Part shown: in pieces, positions 9,473 through 18,252 of the stretch
How positions within the stretch are numbered: position 1 is the first letter of the stretch
Layout: each line of letters opens with the position of its first letter
Assembly (NCBI GenBank): GCA_002483445.1
Contig: DLHY01000141.1
Span: forward strand, 15,970 to 79,969
Direction of reading: 5' to 3'
Source of the DNA: Blastocatellia bacterium UBA7656
GTDB lineage: Bacteria > Acidobacteriota > Blastocatellia > UBA7656
Length of the DNA stretch: 64,000 nucleotides
Notes under the pieces: generated by a model
Database searches by the model: none
Seen by the model: the letters and a program-made list of their open reading frames with translations, nothing else
Told to the model about the DNA's origin: nothing
Translations under genes and position numbers: made by a program

Positions 9473-10417
9473 ATGGAAATCAATTTTACTTGTCACAGGC
9501 GAATCACGCGGTTGGCCGTATTGGCGCTCAGCGCCCTTTGCTTCCTGCAAGTCCTGGTTCGCGCGCAAGGAATGACCGGAGTCATCATAATATTTCCATC
9601 AGTCGGGTTGGCGCCCGACCAAAGATTACGCCTCACTCTTTTCAATCGTGCTGGTGATCCCCTGCGCGCTCAGGCGCAAATCCACCACTCGGGCGGCATA
9701 CTCGTCGGCTTAGGCGACGGCTCGGTGCGAGCGGGCGCCTTTCACTCCTTCGATTTCAACCGTAGCGACATTCCCCTGGCGGGCGAAGATGGCACAGGCC
9801 GTCTTCAGCTTCGCGCATCTTTCCGCATCGAAATGGCCCAGCCGCGAAAGAAGATGGGCGGGCTTGCCGTCTCAATGGAGACCATTTCGATTTCAGACGG
9901 AACAAGCAACACCGTCTTCGTTGGGGAAGTACTACCCTCCCGTTCTGGCGGCAGTGGAAATGACACCCTCAATTCAGGCTTTGGGAACGACATTATGATG
10001 GGAATTGTCCCCGGTCGGACGCTGCGCGTCACTCTATTCAATCTGCCATCCTTTGGATCGGAGACCGAATCGGAGGCGCAACACAACGTCAGAGGTCATG
10101 TGAAGGTCTTCGACGGAACTGGCAATCTGATCGCGCAAAGCCCCGAACAGGTCATCCCGTCGGGTGAATTCCGCTCGTTCAACTTCAACCACAATGAGAT
10201 CCTCCTACCGGGCGAGCCGGACACAAACCGCGCGCAAGTGCGCATAAAACCATTTTTCACTTTTGAATCGAAGCGGCTCTCTCCGCTGCAAGGTGATGAT
10301 CTACTGCTGAGTGATGTCATCTCGTTTGAGGTCATTGATAACAGCACAGGCAAAACAGTAACGCTGGCCGGTCAGCAGTGTTTGGTCTTTTTCCTGGGCG
10401 GGAGACCAGGTAATTGA
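9473..10417 (+). CDS. Secreted two-repeat protein with DGTSNT linker motif
   Basis: No named function recognised. A signal peptide ([20 protein letters not shown]...RAQ) precedes two copies of one domain of about 95 residues: the first around [10 protein letters not shown] ... [16 protein letters not shown], the second around [10 protein letters not shown] ... [16 protein letters not shown]. Between them lies [13 protein letters not shown], a motif otherwise typical of the C-terminus of DUF1559 prepilin-like proteins, and such a protein is encoded by the next gene. A related two-repeat protein follows at 11639 with an almost identical signal peptide. This is the first gene after the CRP-type site at 9355. 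Role inferred: extracellular partner of a pilin-like fibre. Confidence 0.75.
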   Translation: MEINFTCHRRITRLAVLALSALCFLQVLVRAQGMTGVIIIFPSVGLAPDQRLRLTLFNRAGDPLRAQAQIHHSGGILVGLGDGSVRAGAFHSFDFNRSDIPLAGEDGTGRLQLRASFRIEMAQPRKKMGGLAVSMETISISDGTSNTVFVGEVLPSRSGGSGNDTLNSGFGNDIMMGIVPGRTLRVTLFNLPSFGSETESEAQHNVRGHVKVFDGTGNLIAQSPEQVIPSGEFRSFNFNHNEILLPGEPDTNRAQVRIKPFFTFESKRLSPLQGDDLLLSDVISFEVIDNSTGKTVTLAGQQCLVFFLGGRPGN

Positions 10418-10485
10418 ATAGCGATCCAATGGCGCTCATAAGAGAGTCTCTGTTTATAACCACATATTCAGAAAGGAAGAAAGTC

Positions 10486-11625
10486 ATGCATCCATTAGCA
10501 ACAGATGAAAAAGCGACGTACAACGTTAATAGCTTCTCGCGAAGAACACTTGAGCAGAAGAGGGCGACCAACAGATGCGGCGGCTTCACACTGATCGAGT
10601 TGCTCGTAGTCATAGCCATCATCGCCATCCTGATCGGCCTTCTGGTTCCCGCAATCCAGAAAGTGCGCGAGGCGGCTGCTCGCGCGCAGTGTCAAAACAA
10701 CCTGAAACAAATATCCCTCGCAGTCATTCAGTTTCACAATGAAACCGGCGATCTTCCCCGCAGCCTTCGCGACCTCGAAGCGTTGATTGGGCCGGAACTC
10801 GCCTCCGGCAGGGATGGGAGCTACGCCTACCTGCTACGCAGCCCGCGTGGTTCATCGGACGGTGTTGTGTGGGCAATCGAAGCCGAGCCGCTTTATCCTG
10901 GTATTACGGGGTCGTCAAGCTTCGTGGAAGAAACGACTCGCCTGTCGGATGGACGGTTCGTCCACGATCTGAAGACTTATGATACCCCCGGCGCGGATAA
11001 GGCAAGAGATGAGATGCTCGATAGCATCCGCGCCGAAGGGGCGCAAGCGATAGGTGAGTTGCTCCAACTCCATCCGGATGCGCCTTCCCAAGCGCGCTCT
11101 TTCATAGAATCTCCCGACACTCTCAATCAGGCGCTCGATATTCTTGATGGCGACGGCGACAGGAACGTGAGCCTGCTCGAAGCGTTCGACTGGCCAGGAG
11201 AGTACGCTCAACGCTTCGACGGCATTGATCCGGCCATCGAAGGGCCTGTTCTTAGATTTCTGGCCCATGCTCGTCAACAGATGAAGATTGACAGCTTGAG
11301 TGAGGATATGAGGGGGCAGGTTGGAGTGGAAGCAGATGTTCTACGCTCATCCGAAGGCGGGCAGGCTATGTTCAGCCTCGACGGATTGTGCAGCCTGATA
11401 GCTCATTATGTAACCGATGAAAAAGTTGCTGATGGACTGTGCAGAAATCTGCGTCGGTCTGCGGCTGCCAGCGCGCGAGGCGATTTGCGAGCCCGAGATA
11501 GAATTCTCAAAGATTACTTTGACGAACTGGAAAGACAGGTGCATATAACGCTGACTCGGAGAAACGCAACGACTATGGTCTGGCTGACCCTGGGTTTCTT
11601 CGAGGTACAGACAGCGCAGTCATAG
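10486..11625 (+). CDS. Type IV prepilin-like (DUF1559-type N-terminus) protein
   Basis: A 379-residue protein whose residues about 32-50 read [20 protein letters not shown], a class III prepilin cleavage site (G before F, Glu at +5) and hydrophobic stem. This is followed by [29 protein letters not shown], as in planctomycete/acidobacterial DUF1559 proteins. The leader of about 32 residues is unusually long. The globular part is not recognised; [12 protein letters not shown] resembles an EF-hand calcium loop. The start at 10486 is chosen for AGGAAG upstream; an open frame continues back to 10414. It sits between two related secreted proteins, suggesting one extracellular assembly. A prepilin peptidase would be needed from elsewhere. 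Confidence 0.82.
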   Translation: MHPLATDEKATYNVNSFSRRTLEQKRATNRCGGFTLIELLVVIAIIAILIGLLVPAIQKVREAAARAQCQNNLKQISLAVIQFHNETGDLPRSLRDLEALIGPELASGRDGSYAYLLRSPRGSSDGVVWAIEAEPLYPGITGSSSFVEETTRLSDGRFVHDLKTYDTPGADKARDEMLDSIRAEGAQAIGELLQLHPDAPSQARSFIESPDTLNQALDILDGDGDRNVSLLEAFDWPGEYAQRFDGIDPAIEGPVLRFLAHARQQMKIDSLSEDMRGQVGVEADVLRSSEGGQAMFSLDGLCSLIAHYVTDEKVADGLCRNLRRSAAASARGDLRARDRILKDYFDELERQVHITLTRRNATTMVWLTLGFFEVQTAQS

Positions 11626-11638
11626 ACGGAGATAAATC

Positions 11639-12628
11639 ATGCGAATCAATTTTACTCGTCACATACGAATCACGCGGCTGGCAGCCCTTGCGCTGATCGC
11701 TCTCTTCGTTACGCAACTATTAGAGCCGCGTTGGGTCGCCGCGAGTGACGACAGTCTCGCGGTAGAGCGACTCTCGATGAACTACGGCAAGGTCTCTTTA
11801 GGCTATGGGCAAACGCTAAGGCTCCATTTCACTTATGCTGTCGATCCGGCTCGGGTCGAGGAACCGATGCCCGCCATTCGCGCCTTCATGCGGCTCAGGG
11901 ATATGTCGGGCAATACGATTTATATCTCGACGGCGGGCGGCGGAGGTTGGAAAACGATCAATGGCGGTCAGACGTGGGCCTTCGATGTGAATCGAGATGA
12001 GCTTGCGCTCACAGGGGATCAGCGCACGGGCGCGCTGGCGGTTGTGCCGGAGTTGAGGATAGAAGTTCCAGCAGGTATGCGCCCGGATTTTCCTGTCTCG
12101 CTGGAGATCACCGACAATCTCACTGGCAAGTTAGTGTTTCACGACGGAAGGTCTGCCATGCATGTTCATGGCGCGGGAGGAACCTTCAGGCTCACTTTCA
12201 ACGGGCAGACAACCAGCGTCGCGCGCGGCGAGACATTGCTGGTCAATATAACCAACCCCCTGCCGCTCACGCTGGCGAATCAATCGGTCGCGGCAATCGA
12301 CTACATGATCAAAATAAAAGAGGTTGAGGGAGAATCCAACGGTGAGCGAGCAGGCAGGATCAAACCGGGACAAACCATAGTGGCCAGGTTCAATCGCTAT
12401 CAATTCCCTGATGCGGGCGATACCGGCACAGGCCGCCTGAGCCTGAGCGCTGACATTACCTTTAGCCTGCAACTCACGCCCGAACAAATAGCCGCGCTCG
12501 GCCAGTTGCCCCTATTTCCGGTCACAATGGAGCTTGAGGAATTCGCTAACGGCGCGACTCAAACAACGCGCGGCATTCATTCCAGAGGTTCATGGTCGCT
12601 GATAGTATCGGATCAGAGCAGATACTGA
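11639..12628 (+). CDS. Secreted two-repeat protein, paralogue of the 9473 product
   Basis: Function unknown. The signal peptide MRINFTRHIRITRLAALALI nearly duplicates that of the 9473 product. The mature part again shows two copies of the same domain: GYGQTLRLHF ... WAFDVNRDELALTGD and RGETLLVNIT ... VARFNRYQFPDAGDTGTGR. It lacks the DGTSNT linker. It starts 14 bases after the prepilin-like gene, so 9473-12628 is probably one transcript ended by the terminator at 12680. Confidence 0.75.
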   Translation: MRINFTRHIRITRLAALALIALFVTQLLEPRWVAASDDSLAVERLSMNYGKVSLGYGQTLRLHFTYAVDPARVEEPMPAIRAFMRLRDMSGNTIYISTAGGGGWKTINGGQTWAFDVNRDELALTGDQRTGALAVVPELRIEVPAGMRPDFPVSLEITDNLTGKLVFHDGRSAMHVHGAGGTFRLTFNGQTTSVARGETLLVNITNPLPLTLANQSVAAIDYMIKIKEVEGESNGERAGRIKPGQTIVARFNRYQFPDAGDTGTGRLSLSADITFSLQLTPEQIAALGQLPLFPVTMELEEFANGATQTTRGIHSRGSWSLIVSDQSRY

Positions 12629-12679
12629 GTTTTCCGCTTCGCCCGTGATCGCAGCGATCACCGAGTCGAACATAAGCAC

Positions 12680-12710
12680 AGGAGTCGTCAAACCATGTTT
12701 GACGACTCCT
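12680..12710 (+). terminator. Terminator-like perfect hairpin
   Basis: A 14-bp arm AGGAGTCGTCAAAC, three-base loop CAT, and the exact complement, 52 bases after the stop of the 9473-12628 genes. The following TTGATAATTG is T/A-rich but not a pure T tract. The GTCGTCA...TGACGAC core recurs at 52354 and 63951. Confidence 0.7.
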
Positions 12711-12758
12711 TGATAATTGCGCGCCTCTTCAGGCCGCATAAAAGCCTCGTCAATTCGG

Positions 12759-12774
12759 TGTGAAGTTTTTCACA
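12759..12774. promoter_or_regulatory. CRP-type operator TGTGA-N6-TCACA
   Basis: TGTGAAGTTTTTCACA, embedded in a longer perfect inverted repeat (12756-12777: arm CGGTGTGAA, four-base spacer). It lies 104 bases upstream of the 12878 start, almost the same distance as the site before 9473. Confidence 0.75.
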
Positions 12775-12877
12775 CCGTCTGAGCGAACAACTTCGCAGCC
12801 GGAAATCCGTCATTCGATCATCCTTACACTGTCGGACTGAGAGAGACCGATTCAATTCTGATTAAGGGGTACGAATC

Positions 12878-13444
12878 ATGAAAAACACGATAAAGAAACT
12901 TGCAGCGTCGGCTAAAGCTATGACACTGACGCTGATTCTGGTCGCAGCAAGTTCGGCTGCGGCTCTGGCTCAGGACGACAAAGCGTGGACGACCATAGGT
13001 TCTGTCGGCGCGGTCGATGAAAGCGGGCAGATGGTTTTCACCGACAACATCGCTTATCTGGACAGCGACTCGGCAGTCATCCGTTATAACGTCGTCGCCG
13101 TAGACGGATTGTTCAACGACGGCCTGCCAGCAGCTTTCCCTCGCATGACGGTGCGATTCCGCGACAATGGAAGCAATAATCGCGTCATCGTGCGGCTCAA
13201 GCGAGCGCCCATCGAGGGAGGAAACTCCACGACCTTGTTGAAGCTCGATAGCAATGACTACGCGGGGTCTTCTTCCTTTCAGACCCAATCCGTCACCGCG
13301 TGCGGCGACGATGCCTTCAGCTTCGACTTCGCCAACTATGCCTACTACATCGAGGTGACGATGAGCAGAACGGCTTTGCCGGTCACTCCGGGGCTGGCTT
13401 CTATCAAAATCGACCTGAGCGGTAACTGCATCGCTCTGCCCTGA
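12878..13444 (+). CDS. Secreted protein of unknown function
   Basis: 188 residues with a clear signal peptide (MKNTIKKLAASAKAMTLTLILVAASSAAALAQ). The mature part is predicted to be beta-rich, with two cysteines (VTACGDD and SGNCIALP) that could form a disulfide. No family recognised. It is preceded by a perfect CRP-type palindrome and its own promoter region, and followed after 91 bases by the zincin gene. Likely co-regulated with the 9473-12628 genes. Confidence 0.7.
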   Translation: MKNTIKKLAASAKAMTLTLILVAASSAAALAQDDKAWTTIGSVGAVDESGQMVFTDNIAYLDSDSAVIRYNVVAVDGLFNDGLPAAFPRMTVRFRDNGSNNRVIVRLKRAPIEGGNSTTLLKLDSNDYAGSSSFQTQSVTACGDDAFSFDFANYAYYIEVTMSRTALPVTPGLASIKIDLSGNCIALP

Positions 13445-13535
13445 TGACGCGACGAATCGAGATGGTTCGCGCTGGCTCTTCTCAACATAGCGAGCGTGAA
13501 CCATCTAACAACACATAAACAAAAGGAGAAGAATT

Positions 13536-15581
13536 ATGCGGCTGATCAATAATCGAAAGAGGAAAGTTTTGAACGCTGTTATCGCAGCACTGTTCGCGCT
13601 GCTGACTCTTGCAGGGCCTTACATCAACAACGTAACCATCAACGCTTATCAGGAAAATCCGTCAACCGGCGAATTCAACGGCGAATCGCTCCCGGCATTG
13701 CGCGAGGCGGTGCGGCTCTCGTGGGACAATCAGCCCGCGTCCGATGCGGTCACGGTCGGCAAGGCTTCGCGCGTTTTGCTGCGCGTTGCGAACCTGACAT
13801 CCGAACCCCTGAGAGTCGAACTCAGATTGACCGCCGATAACGGCGGACAGCAAATCGGCAGGCAGAGTCTCGGTGAAATCAATCTCGACTCTTCGGCCAC
13901 CGAAGCGATTCCGGTCGATCTTCGAAAGTTCGGCCTGAAGCTGAAAGGCATGAAATACTCCGGCCAGATGCAGGCTACGGCGCGCGCTTTCCTCAAGGGC
14001 GAGACGAACTATCGCCAGACCGATTCGCCTGCCCTTTACTTCCATCCTGCAAACTCCACCGCCAGCTTGCTTTCATTCTATGGCGAACAGGCGCTCGTGG
14101 AGCGATTCAACAGCGGCGATTTCAGCGGTCAGATCAGTCGCGCAGAGATCGAACCCGATGGAGTGATAACTTCGCGCGTCGTCTACGGCGGCAGCGGCAG
14201 CACAGACACTCGAATCTATGATGAGCCTGACGAAGTGCCAGCGCCGGAAGAACTCGCTCAGGAGTCTTCGCGAAGAAACTCCAGCGACCCGACTTCCGCT
14301 CAATTAAGTCCGGCAGCCGTCCACTCCTACAAGACATACATCAAGTTTCAAATCCGCACCGTCGACTCAGGCATCGAGATTCCCGATGGAGCTAATGCTG
14401 GTGGAACTGAAGATCATTATCTGGGCGCGAACGACGACATCAGCGTGATCGCTCGCGGTGTGCGGGTGAAGGTTTCGCGCGGGGCGTGGGAGCAGACATT
14501 CAACGCTGACCCGACAGACGGAAGTTTCAACTGGTCGCATACCGAGACGAGCGGCTTCAATATGCGCATCTACGGCTATGCTACGGACTCGGCTGACAAC
14601 TATATTCGGATTCACAACTCGCCGAACGATTTTTCAAGCTACCCCGGACAGACATACTCGATTCTCTGCACCAACCTCTCGCCGACTTCGGGCGGGAGCA
14701 ACACCTACCACGTCGGCTCTTATGACTCGAAGTGGACGGCGATGGCGACGCTCGCTTTCGGGCTGTATCGCTATCACGACGGGTTGAGCGACAAGGCGTT
14801 TCACGTCGGGATCGATAACACTCAGGCCGCTGGCGCGTCAGCCCACTACGGGCAATCGAACTCCAACATCACCGATGGGCGTCACTATATCAAACTCGGC
14901 AACGGAAACGTCGACAGCGATGGCGATCCCAGCACGCCTTCGACGAAGTTCAAATTCATCGTCACCCACGAGCTTGGACACGCCATTGCCGCCATCTACT
15001 ATGGCGATCACGATGACGCCGACGACGGCTCGGAGCCGAATGTAAACCTGAACAACTTCATTCTTCCCGACGCGTGCTTCGACCTCAATGTTCCCGTCGG
15101 CGGTTACTCGATTGCGACAAAGGAGTGGAACTCGGTCGGCTTCCGCGAAGGGTTCGCCCATTTCATCTCCGCCAAGATATGGAACAACAAGGAGACTGAA
15201 GGGACTTTCACCTGGTTCGCGCAGGCGCACGATCTGGAGCGATACAATTTCGGAGCCTCCAACAATTCGGGTGGCCGATTGGAGAACCAGTGCTGTGTTG
15301 GCGGAGGCTGCGCGGAAGTGTGGGCAGGCGCGGGGACGAATGAGGACTGGGTGCGTTTTTTGTGGGACTGGTACACGAACACTTCTAACTCATGCCCGGA
15401 TCGTCCGACTAAACTCGATATGCTCAAACTCTACCGTCAGACCAGATTGAACGGCGGGCTGACGTTTGATAACTACTTCGAGAAGATGCAGGCTGCGGCT
15501 GATGATCTCACTCATCTGGATGACTGCCTGAGAACTGATCGCTTCAATTTCTATGCCGATCACAACGGCATCAACAACTGA
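13536..15581 (+). CDS. Secreted zincin-type metalloprotease-like protein
   Basis: 681 residues with an N-terminal export segment (KVLNAVIAALFALLTLAGP). The N-terminal half (about 40-230) is beta-rich and unrecognised. The catalytic region has FIVTHELGHAIAAIYY (HExxH, about residue 478), and about 60 residues later GFREGFAHFISAKIW, whose Glu is the best candidate for a third zinc ligand, as in gluzincins. A very acidic insert (GDHDDADDGSEP) directly follows the HExxH helix. Late cysteines (NQCCVGGGCAE, NSCPDRP, LDDCLRTD) suggest disulfides. AAAAGGAG precedes the start. Protease activity is inferred from the motifs only. Confidence 0.8.
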   Translation: MRLINNRKRKVLNAVIAALFALLTLAGPYINNVTINAYQENPSTGEFNGESLPALREAVRLSWDNQPASDAVTVGKASRVLLRVANLTSEPLRVELRLTADNGGQQIGRQSLGEINLDSSATEAIPVDLRKFGLKLKGMKYSGQMQATARAFLKGETNYRQTDSPALYFHPANSTASLLSFYGEQALVERFNSGDFSGQISRAEIEPDGVITSRVVYGGSGSTDTRIYDEPDEVPAPEELAQESSRRNSSDPTSAQLSPAAVHSYKTYIKFQIRTVDSGIEIPDGANAGGTEDHYLGANDDISVIARGVRVKVSRGAWEQTFNADPTDGSFNWSHTETSGFNMRIYGYATDSADNYIRIHNSPNDFSSYPGQTYSILCTNLSPTSGGSNTYHVGSYDSKWTAMATLAFGLYRYHDGLSDKAFHVGIDNTQAAGASAHYGQSNSNITDGRHYIKLGNGNVDSDGDPSTPSTKFKFIVTHELGHAIAAIYYGDHDDADDGSEPNVNLNNFILPDACFDLNVPVGGYSIATKEWNSVGFREGFAHFISAKIWNNKETEGTFTWFAQAHDLERYNFGASNNSGGRLENQCCVGGGCAEVWAGAGTNEDWVRFLWDWYTNTSNSCPDRPTKLDMLKLYRQTRLNGGLTFDNYFEKMQAAADDLTHLDDCLRTDRFNFYADHNGINN

Positions 15582-15594
15582 CAGACGATCTATT

Positions 15595-15628
15595 GTGCGG
15601 GTGCCACGGATTGCCGTGGCATCCGCAC
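15595..15628 (+). terminator. Hairpin between zincin and beta-helix genes
   Basis: Arms GTGCGG(G)TGCCACGG and CCGTGGCA(T)CCGCAC pair almost perfectly around ATTG, 14 bases after the zincin stop. There is no clear T tract, so it may attenuate rather than end transcription into the next gene. Confidence 0.55.
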
Positions 15629-15652
15629 TTTGTGATGATAAATGAGGAGATT

Positions 15653-16774
15653 ATGACTTCGATCAATGATTACACACGAAAAATTTTAGCTTTGGCCCTT
15701 GCCGCATTATTCGCGCTCGCAGGAGCGTTGAACACTCGCGCCAAAACGAATAAAGCCATCCCTCAATCGCGCGATCTTCCCATCTCAAGCGGCGATTGTC
15801 AGACCGAGAAGTTCGCGCTCTTCGAAGGGCCGGACATCGGCGACATCACCGGAGCAGATAACGGCTGTGTGGATGTCATCAACGCTATTCGAGCAGCCAT
15901 TCAGAACGGGCAGAAGCCTCTCACCAGCCGTCACCTCTATTATCTGAGCGAACTGGCTCCGTTCCTGGGCAAAAACTACAACAAGCTGCCATGCTTTCTG
16001 AAAGCTGTAAAAGGCACGGAGTTCGGCGCGGCAACGCTTGTGATCGATGAGCCGGTCACGCTCTCCGAACCATTAGTGATTCCGTCACGGTACACGCTGG
16101 CAGGCACAGGCATCGATGGAGAAGGCGCGCTCAGATTCACGGGCCTTGCCGATGGCGTGGCGGCTGTTCGCTTCGACAATCAGGCTACTAACATCACGAT
16201 CCGCGATATTTCCATCGGTCGTCTCAATGGCGGAGTGAATGTCGGAATCGATGTGTCGCGCGCCAACAAGGTGTTCATTCGAGATGTGATTGTGACAGGG
16301 TTTTTCGCAGGCATCTACGGCAGCCGTCCGGGAACGAGCGCGATCTCGGTTTACATAGACCGCGCGAGCGTATTCGGAAACGACTACAACATCGTGATGC
16401 ATCAGAACGCTTTTCACTGGCGAATTCGCGACTCGATCCTCAATCAGGCCCGTTGCGTGGGACTGCGGATATTCGGCTCCGAGGACGACCCTGTGCCGCC
16501 TGCCAATGGGCAGCCTGCGTGGGGCAATGATTATCTGATCTCAGGTTGCAGGTTCGAGAGTTGTGGCAGCATAGGCGCGCTCATCGGCGCTGACACGGCG
16601 ATGCTCGTCGGCAATCGCTTCGAGCAAAATGGAGGAGTGGGCGGAGTCGGCATTCGAATACTGGCGACGGCCTCTCACACAAGGCTCATCTCGAATTACC
16701 TGTCGGCTAATACCATAAGCATCCAGCCGGGAGCGCAGGACACGCAGAGTTGGGAAAACATACTCGTGGATTGA
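15653..16774 (+). CDS. Secreted right-handed beta-helix protein
   Basis: 373 residues. The start at 15653 is taken because GAGGAG lies 5 bases upstream; earlier in-frame codons pass through the hairpin at 15595. A hydrophobic export segment (KILALALAALFALAGAL) is followed by a region typical of parallel beta-helix (pectate-lyase/NosD-like) proteins: FDNQATNITIRDISIGRLN, NKVFIRDVIVTGFFAGIYGS, WRIRDSILNQARCVGLRI, MLVGNRFEQNGGVGGVGIRI, TRLISNYLSANTISI. Such proteins bind or cleave polysaccharide; no catalytic residues can be assigned. It ends just before a strong bidirectional terminator. Confidence 0.8.
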   Translation: MTSINDYTRKILALALAALFALAGALNTRAKTNKAIPQSRDLPISSGDCQTEKFALFEGPDIGDITGADNGCVDVINAIRAAIQNGQKPLTSRHLYYLSELAPFLGKNYNKLPCFLKAVKGTEFGAATLVIDEPVTLSEPLVIPSRYTLAGTGIDGEGALRFTGLADGVAAVRFDNQATNITIRDISIGRLNGGVNVGIDVSRANKVFIRDVIVTGFFAGIYGSRPGTSAISVYIDRASVFGNDYNIVMHQNAFHWRIRDSILNQARCVGLRIFGSEDDPVPPANGQPAWGNDYLISGCRFESCGSIGALIGADTAMLVGNRFEQNGGVGGVGIRILATASHTRLISNYLSANTISIQPGAQDTQSWENILVD

Positions 16775-16804
16775 CGGCTTATGAAATCACGCGATTGGGC
16801 TTGT

Positions 16805-16838
16805 CGCTGAGAGGGAACCGCGCGGTTCCCTCTCAGCG
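16805..16838. terminator. Bidirectional terminator between convergent genes
   Basis: A perfect palindrome of 34 bases; the arm begins CGCTGAGAGGGAACCGC and its complement follows directly. It is followed by ATTTTC on the plus strand. It separates the beta-helix gene from the M16 gene, whose stop begins 4 bases further on. Confidence 0.85.
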
Positions 16839-16842
16839 ATTT

Positions 16843-18240
16843 TCAGAATCCCGGCTGGCTGATCTGTTTCGCGTCGATCTTCGAAGCGTACTTTTTGGCC
16901 AGCGTTTGAATCTGTTCGGCCTTGCCTACAAGTACGAAGACCAGATTATCGAGCGGGAAGTATTGACGGATGACCCGGCGCGCATCATCGAGCGTCATCG
17001 CGTCTATCCGGGCGTAATAGCTGTTGACCTCTCGTTCATCCAGCCCGTAAAACTCAAGCTCCGAGATGAGCGCGGCCAACTGATCAGACGTTTCGATGTC
17101 GGGCGGAAACTGGCCTTTGATGTAATTCTTCGCCGATTTCAACTCAGCTTCCGTGATGCCTTTTTCATGAAGTCGGCGGAGAATATCCAACGCCATATCG
17201 ATGGCTCGCTCGGTCGTTTCATTTCTCGTGTAGGTGGAGATGGCGAACGGCCCGCGCGCCTTTCTCTCGTTAAAGGATGACCGCGCGCCGTAGGTCAATC
17301 CGGTTTTGATCCGAAGCTCTGAGTTGAGCATAGAAGTGAATCGCCCGCCGAACAGAGTATTGACCAGATCGATATAAACTCGATCCGGGTTCGTGCGCGC
17401 TATTCCGAGATTGCCAATTTGAAAAAATGTCTGCGTCGAGTCGGGCTTATCGACGAGCAACAACTTCTTCCCCTGAAAAGCCACAGGGTCGGGAACGCTG
17501 ATCGAAGGAGATGGCTTCGCCGTCCACGCGCCGAATCTGTCAGCAAGCGCGCGTTCCATCTCCGCCGTGTTGAAGTCTCCCGCGACAGCCATGATCGTAT
17601 TCGAGGGGGTGTAAAAGTTTTGATAGAACTTCTGAACGTCGTCGCGAGTGATTGCGGCAAGCGAGCGTTCATCGCCTCCAGTCGGGCGCGCGTAAGGATG
17701 ATCGCCGTAAAGATACGCGCTGAAGTATTGCCCGATGACGGCCTGAGCCTGATCCTTCGCGGCCTTTACTCCATCGATTCGCTGGGCCAGCATCTTTTTG
17801 ACTTCCTCTTCGGGAAAAGCGGGGCCGAGCAGAATGTCTGACGTAAGCTCAAGCCCTTTCGTGATGTCTTTCTTCATAAACTCAGCCGAACCTGCGGTGT
17901 AGTCGAAAGTGGACGAAGCTGCAAACTGCCCGCCTATGAAATCAAGCTCCGCAGAAACCTGATCCGCCGTGCGCGTCCGTGTGCCTTTGCGAAGTAGCGC
18001 CGCCGCAAGCGATGAGACGCCTTCCCTGCCTTGCGGGTCAGCGACCGACCCGGCGCGAATGATGAAGCTGAAGCTCACGATGGGGACTTCCTTGTTTTCC
18101 ATCAGCAGAACGGTCATTCCGTTTTTGAGCTTGACCTTTTTATAAGGCGGGAGCTTCAGTCCGCCGTCCGCAGCGCGCGAAGCGGGAACGGTTGACGCCA
18201 GAAACAGGATGACAAGCAAGAGTGTGGATATTTTTTTCAT
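16843..18240 (-). CDS. M16 family peptidase-like subunit lacking the zinc motif
   Basis: 465 residues with a signal peptide (MKKISTLLLVILFLASTVPASRA). The insulinase/processing-peptidase fold is clear (LKNGMTVLLMENKEVPIVSF, the GKKLLLVDKPDSTQTFFQ second half, GLTYGARSSF). Where M16 enzymes carry HxxEH this protein has GVSSLAAALLRKGT, so zinc cannot be bound. It is encoded 12 bases after a complete M16 gene. Known M16 heterodimers pair one catalytic and one non-catalytic subunit, so this is probably the partner of the upstream product in a periplasmic protease. Confidence 0.9.
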   Translation of the reverse strand: MKKISTLLLVILFLASTVPASRAADGGLKLPPYKKVKLKNGMTVLLMENKEVPIVSFSFIIRAGSVADPQGREGVSSLAAALLRKGTRTRTADQVSAELDFIGGQFAASSTFDYTAGSAEFMKKDITKGLELTSDILLGPAFPEEEVKKMLAQRIDGVKAAKDQAQAVIGQYFSAYLYGDHPYARPTGGDERSLAAITRDDVQKFYQNFYTPSNTIMAVAGDFNTAEMERALADRFGAWTAKPSPSISVPDPVAFQGKKLLLVDKPDSTQTFFQIGNLGIARTNPDRVYIDLVNTLFGGRFTSMLNSELRIKTGLTYGARSSFNERKARGPFAISTYTRNETTERAIDMALDILRRLHEKGITEAELKSAKNYIKGQFPPDIETSDQLAALISELEFYGLDEREVNSYYARIDAMTLDDARRVIRQYFPLDNLVFVLVGKAEQIQTLAKKYASKIDAKQISQPGF

Positions 18241-18252
18241 GGTCTGTTCCTC

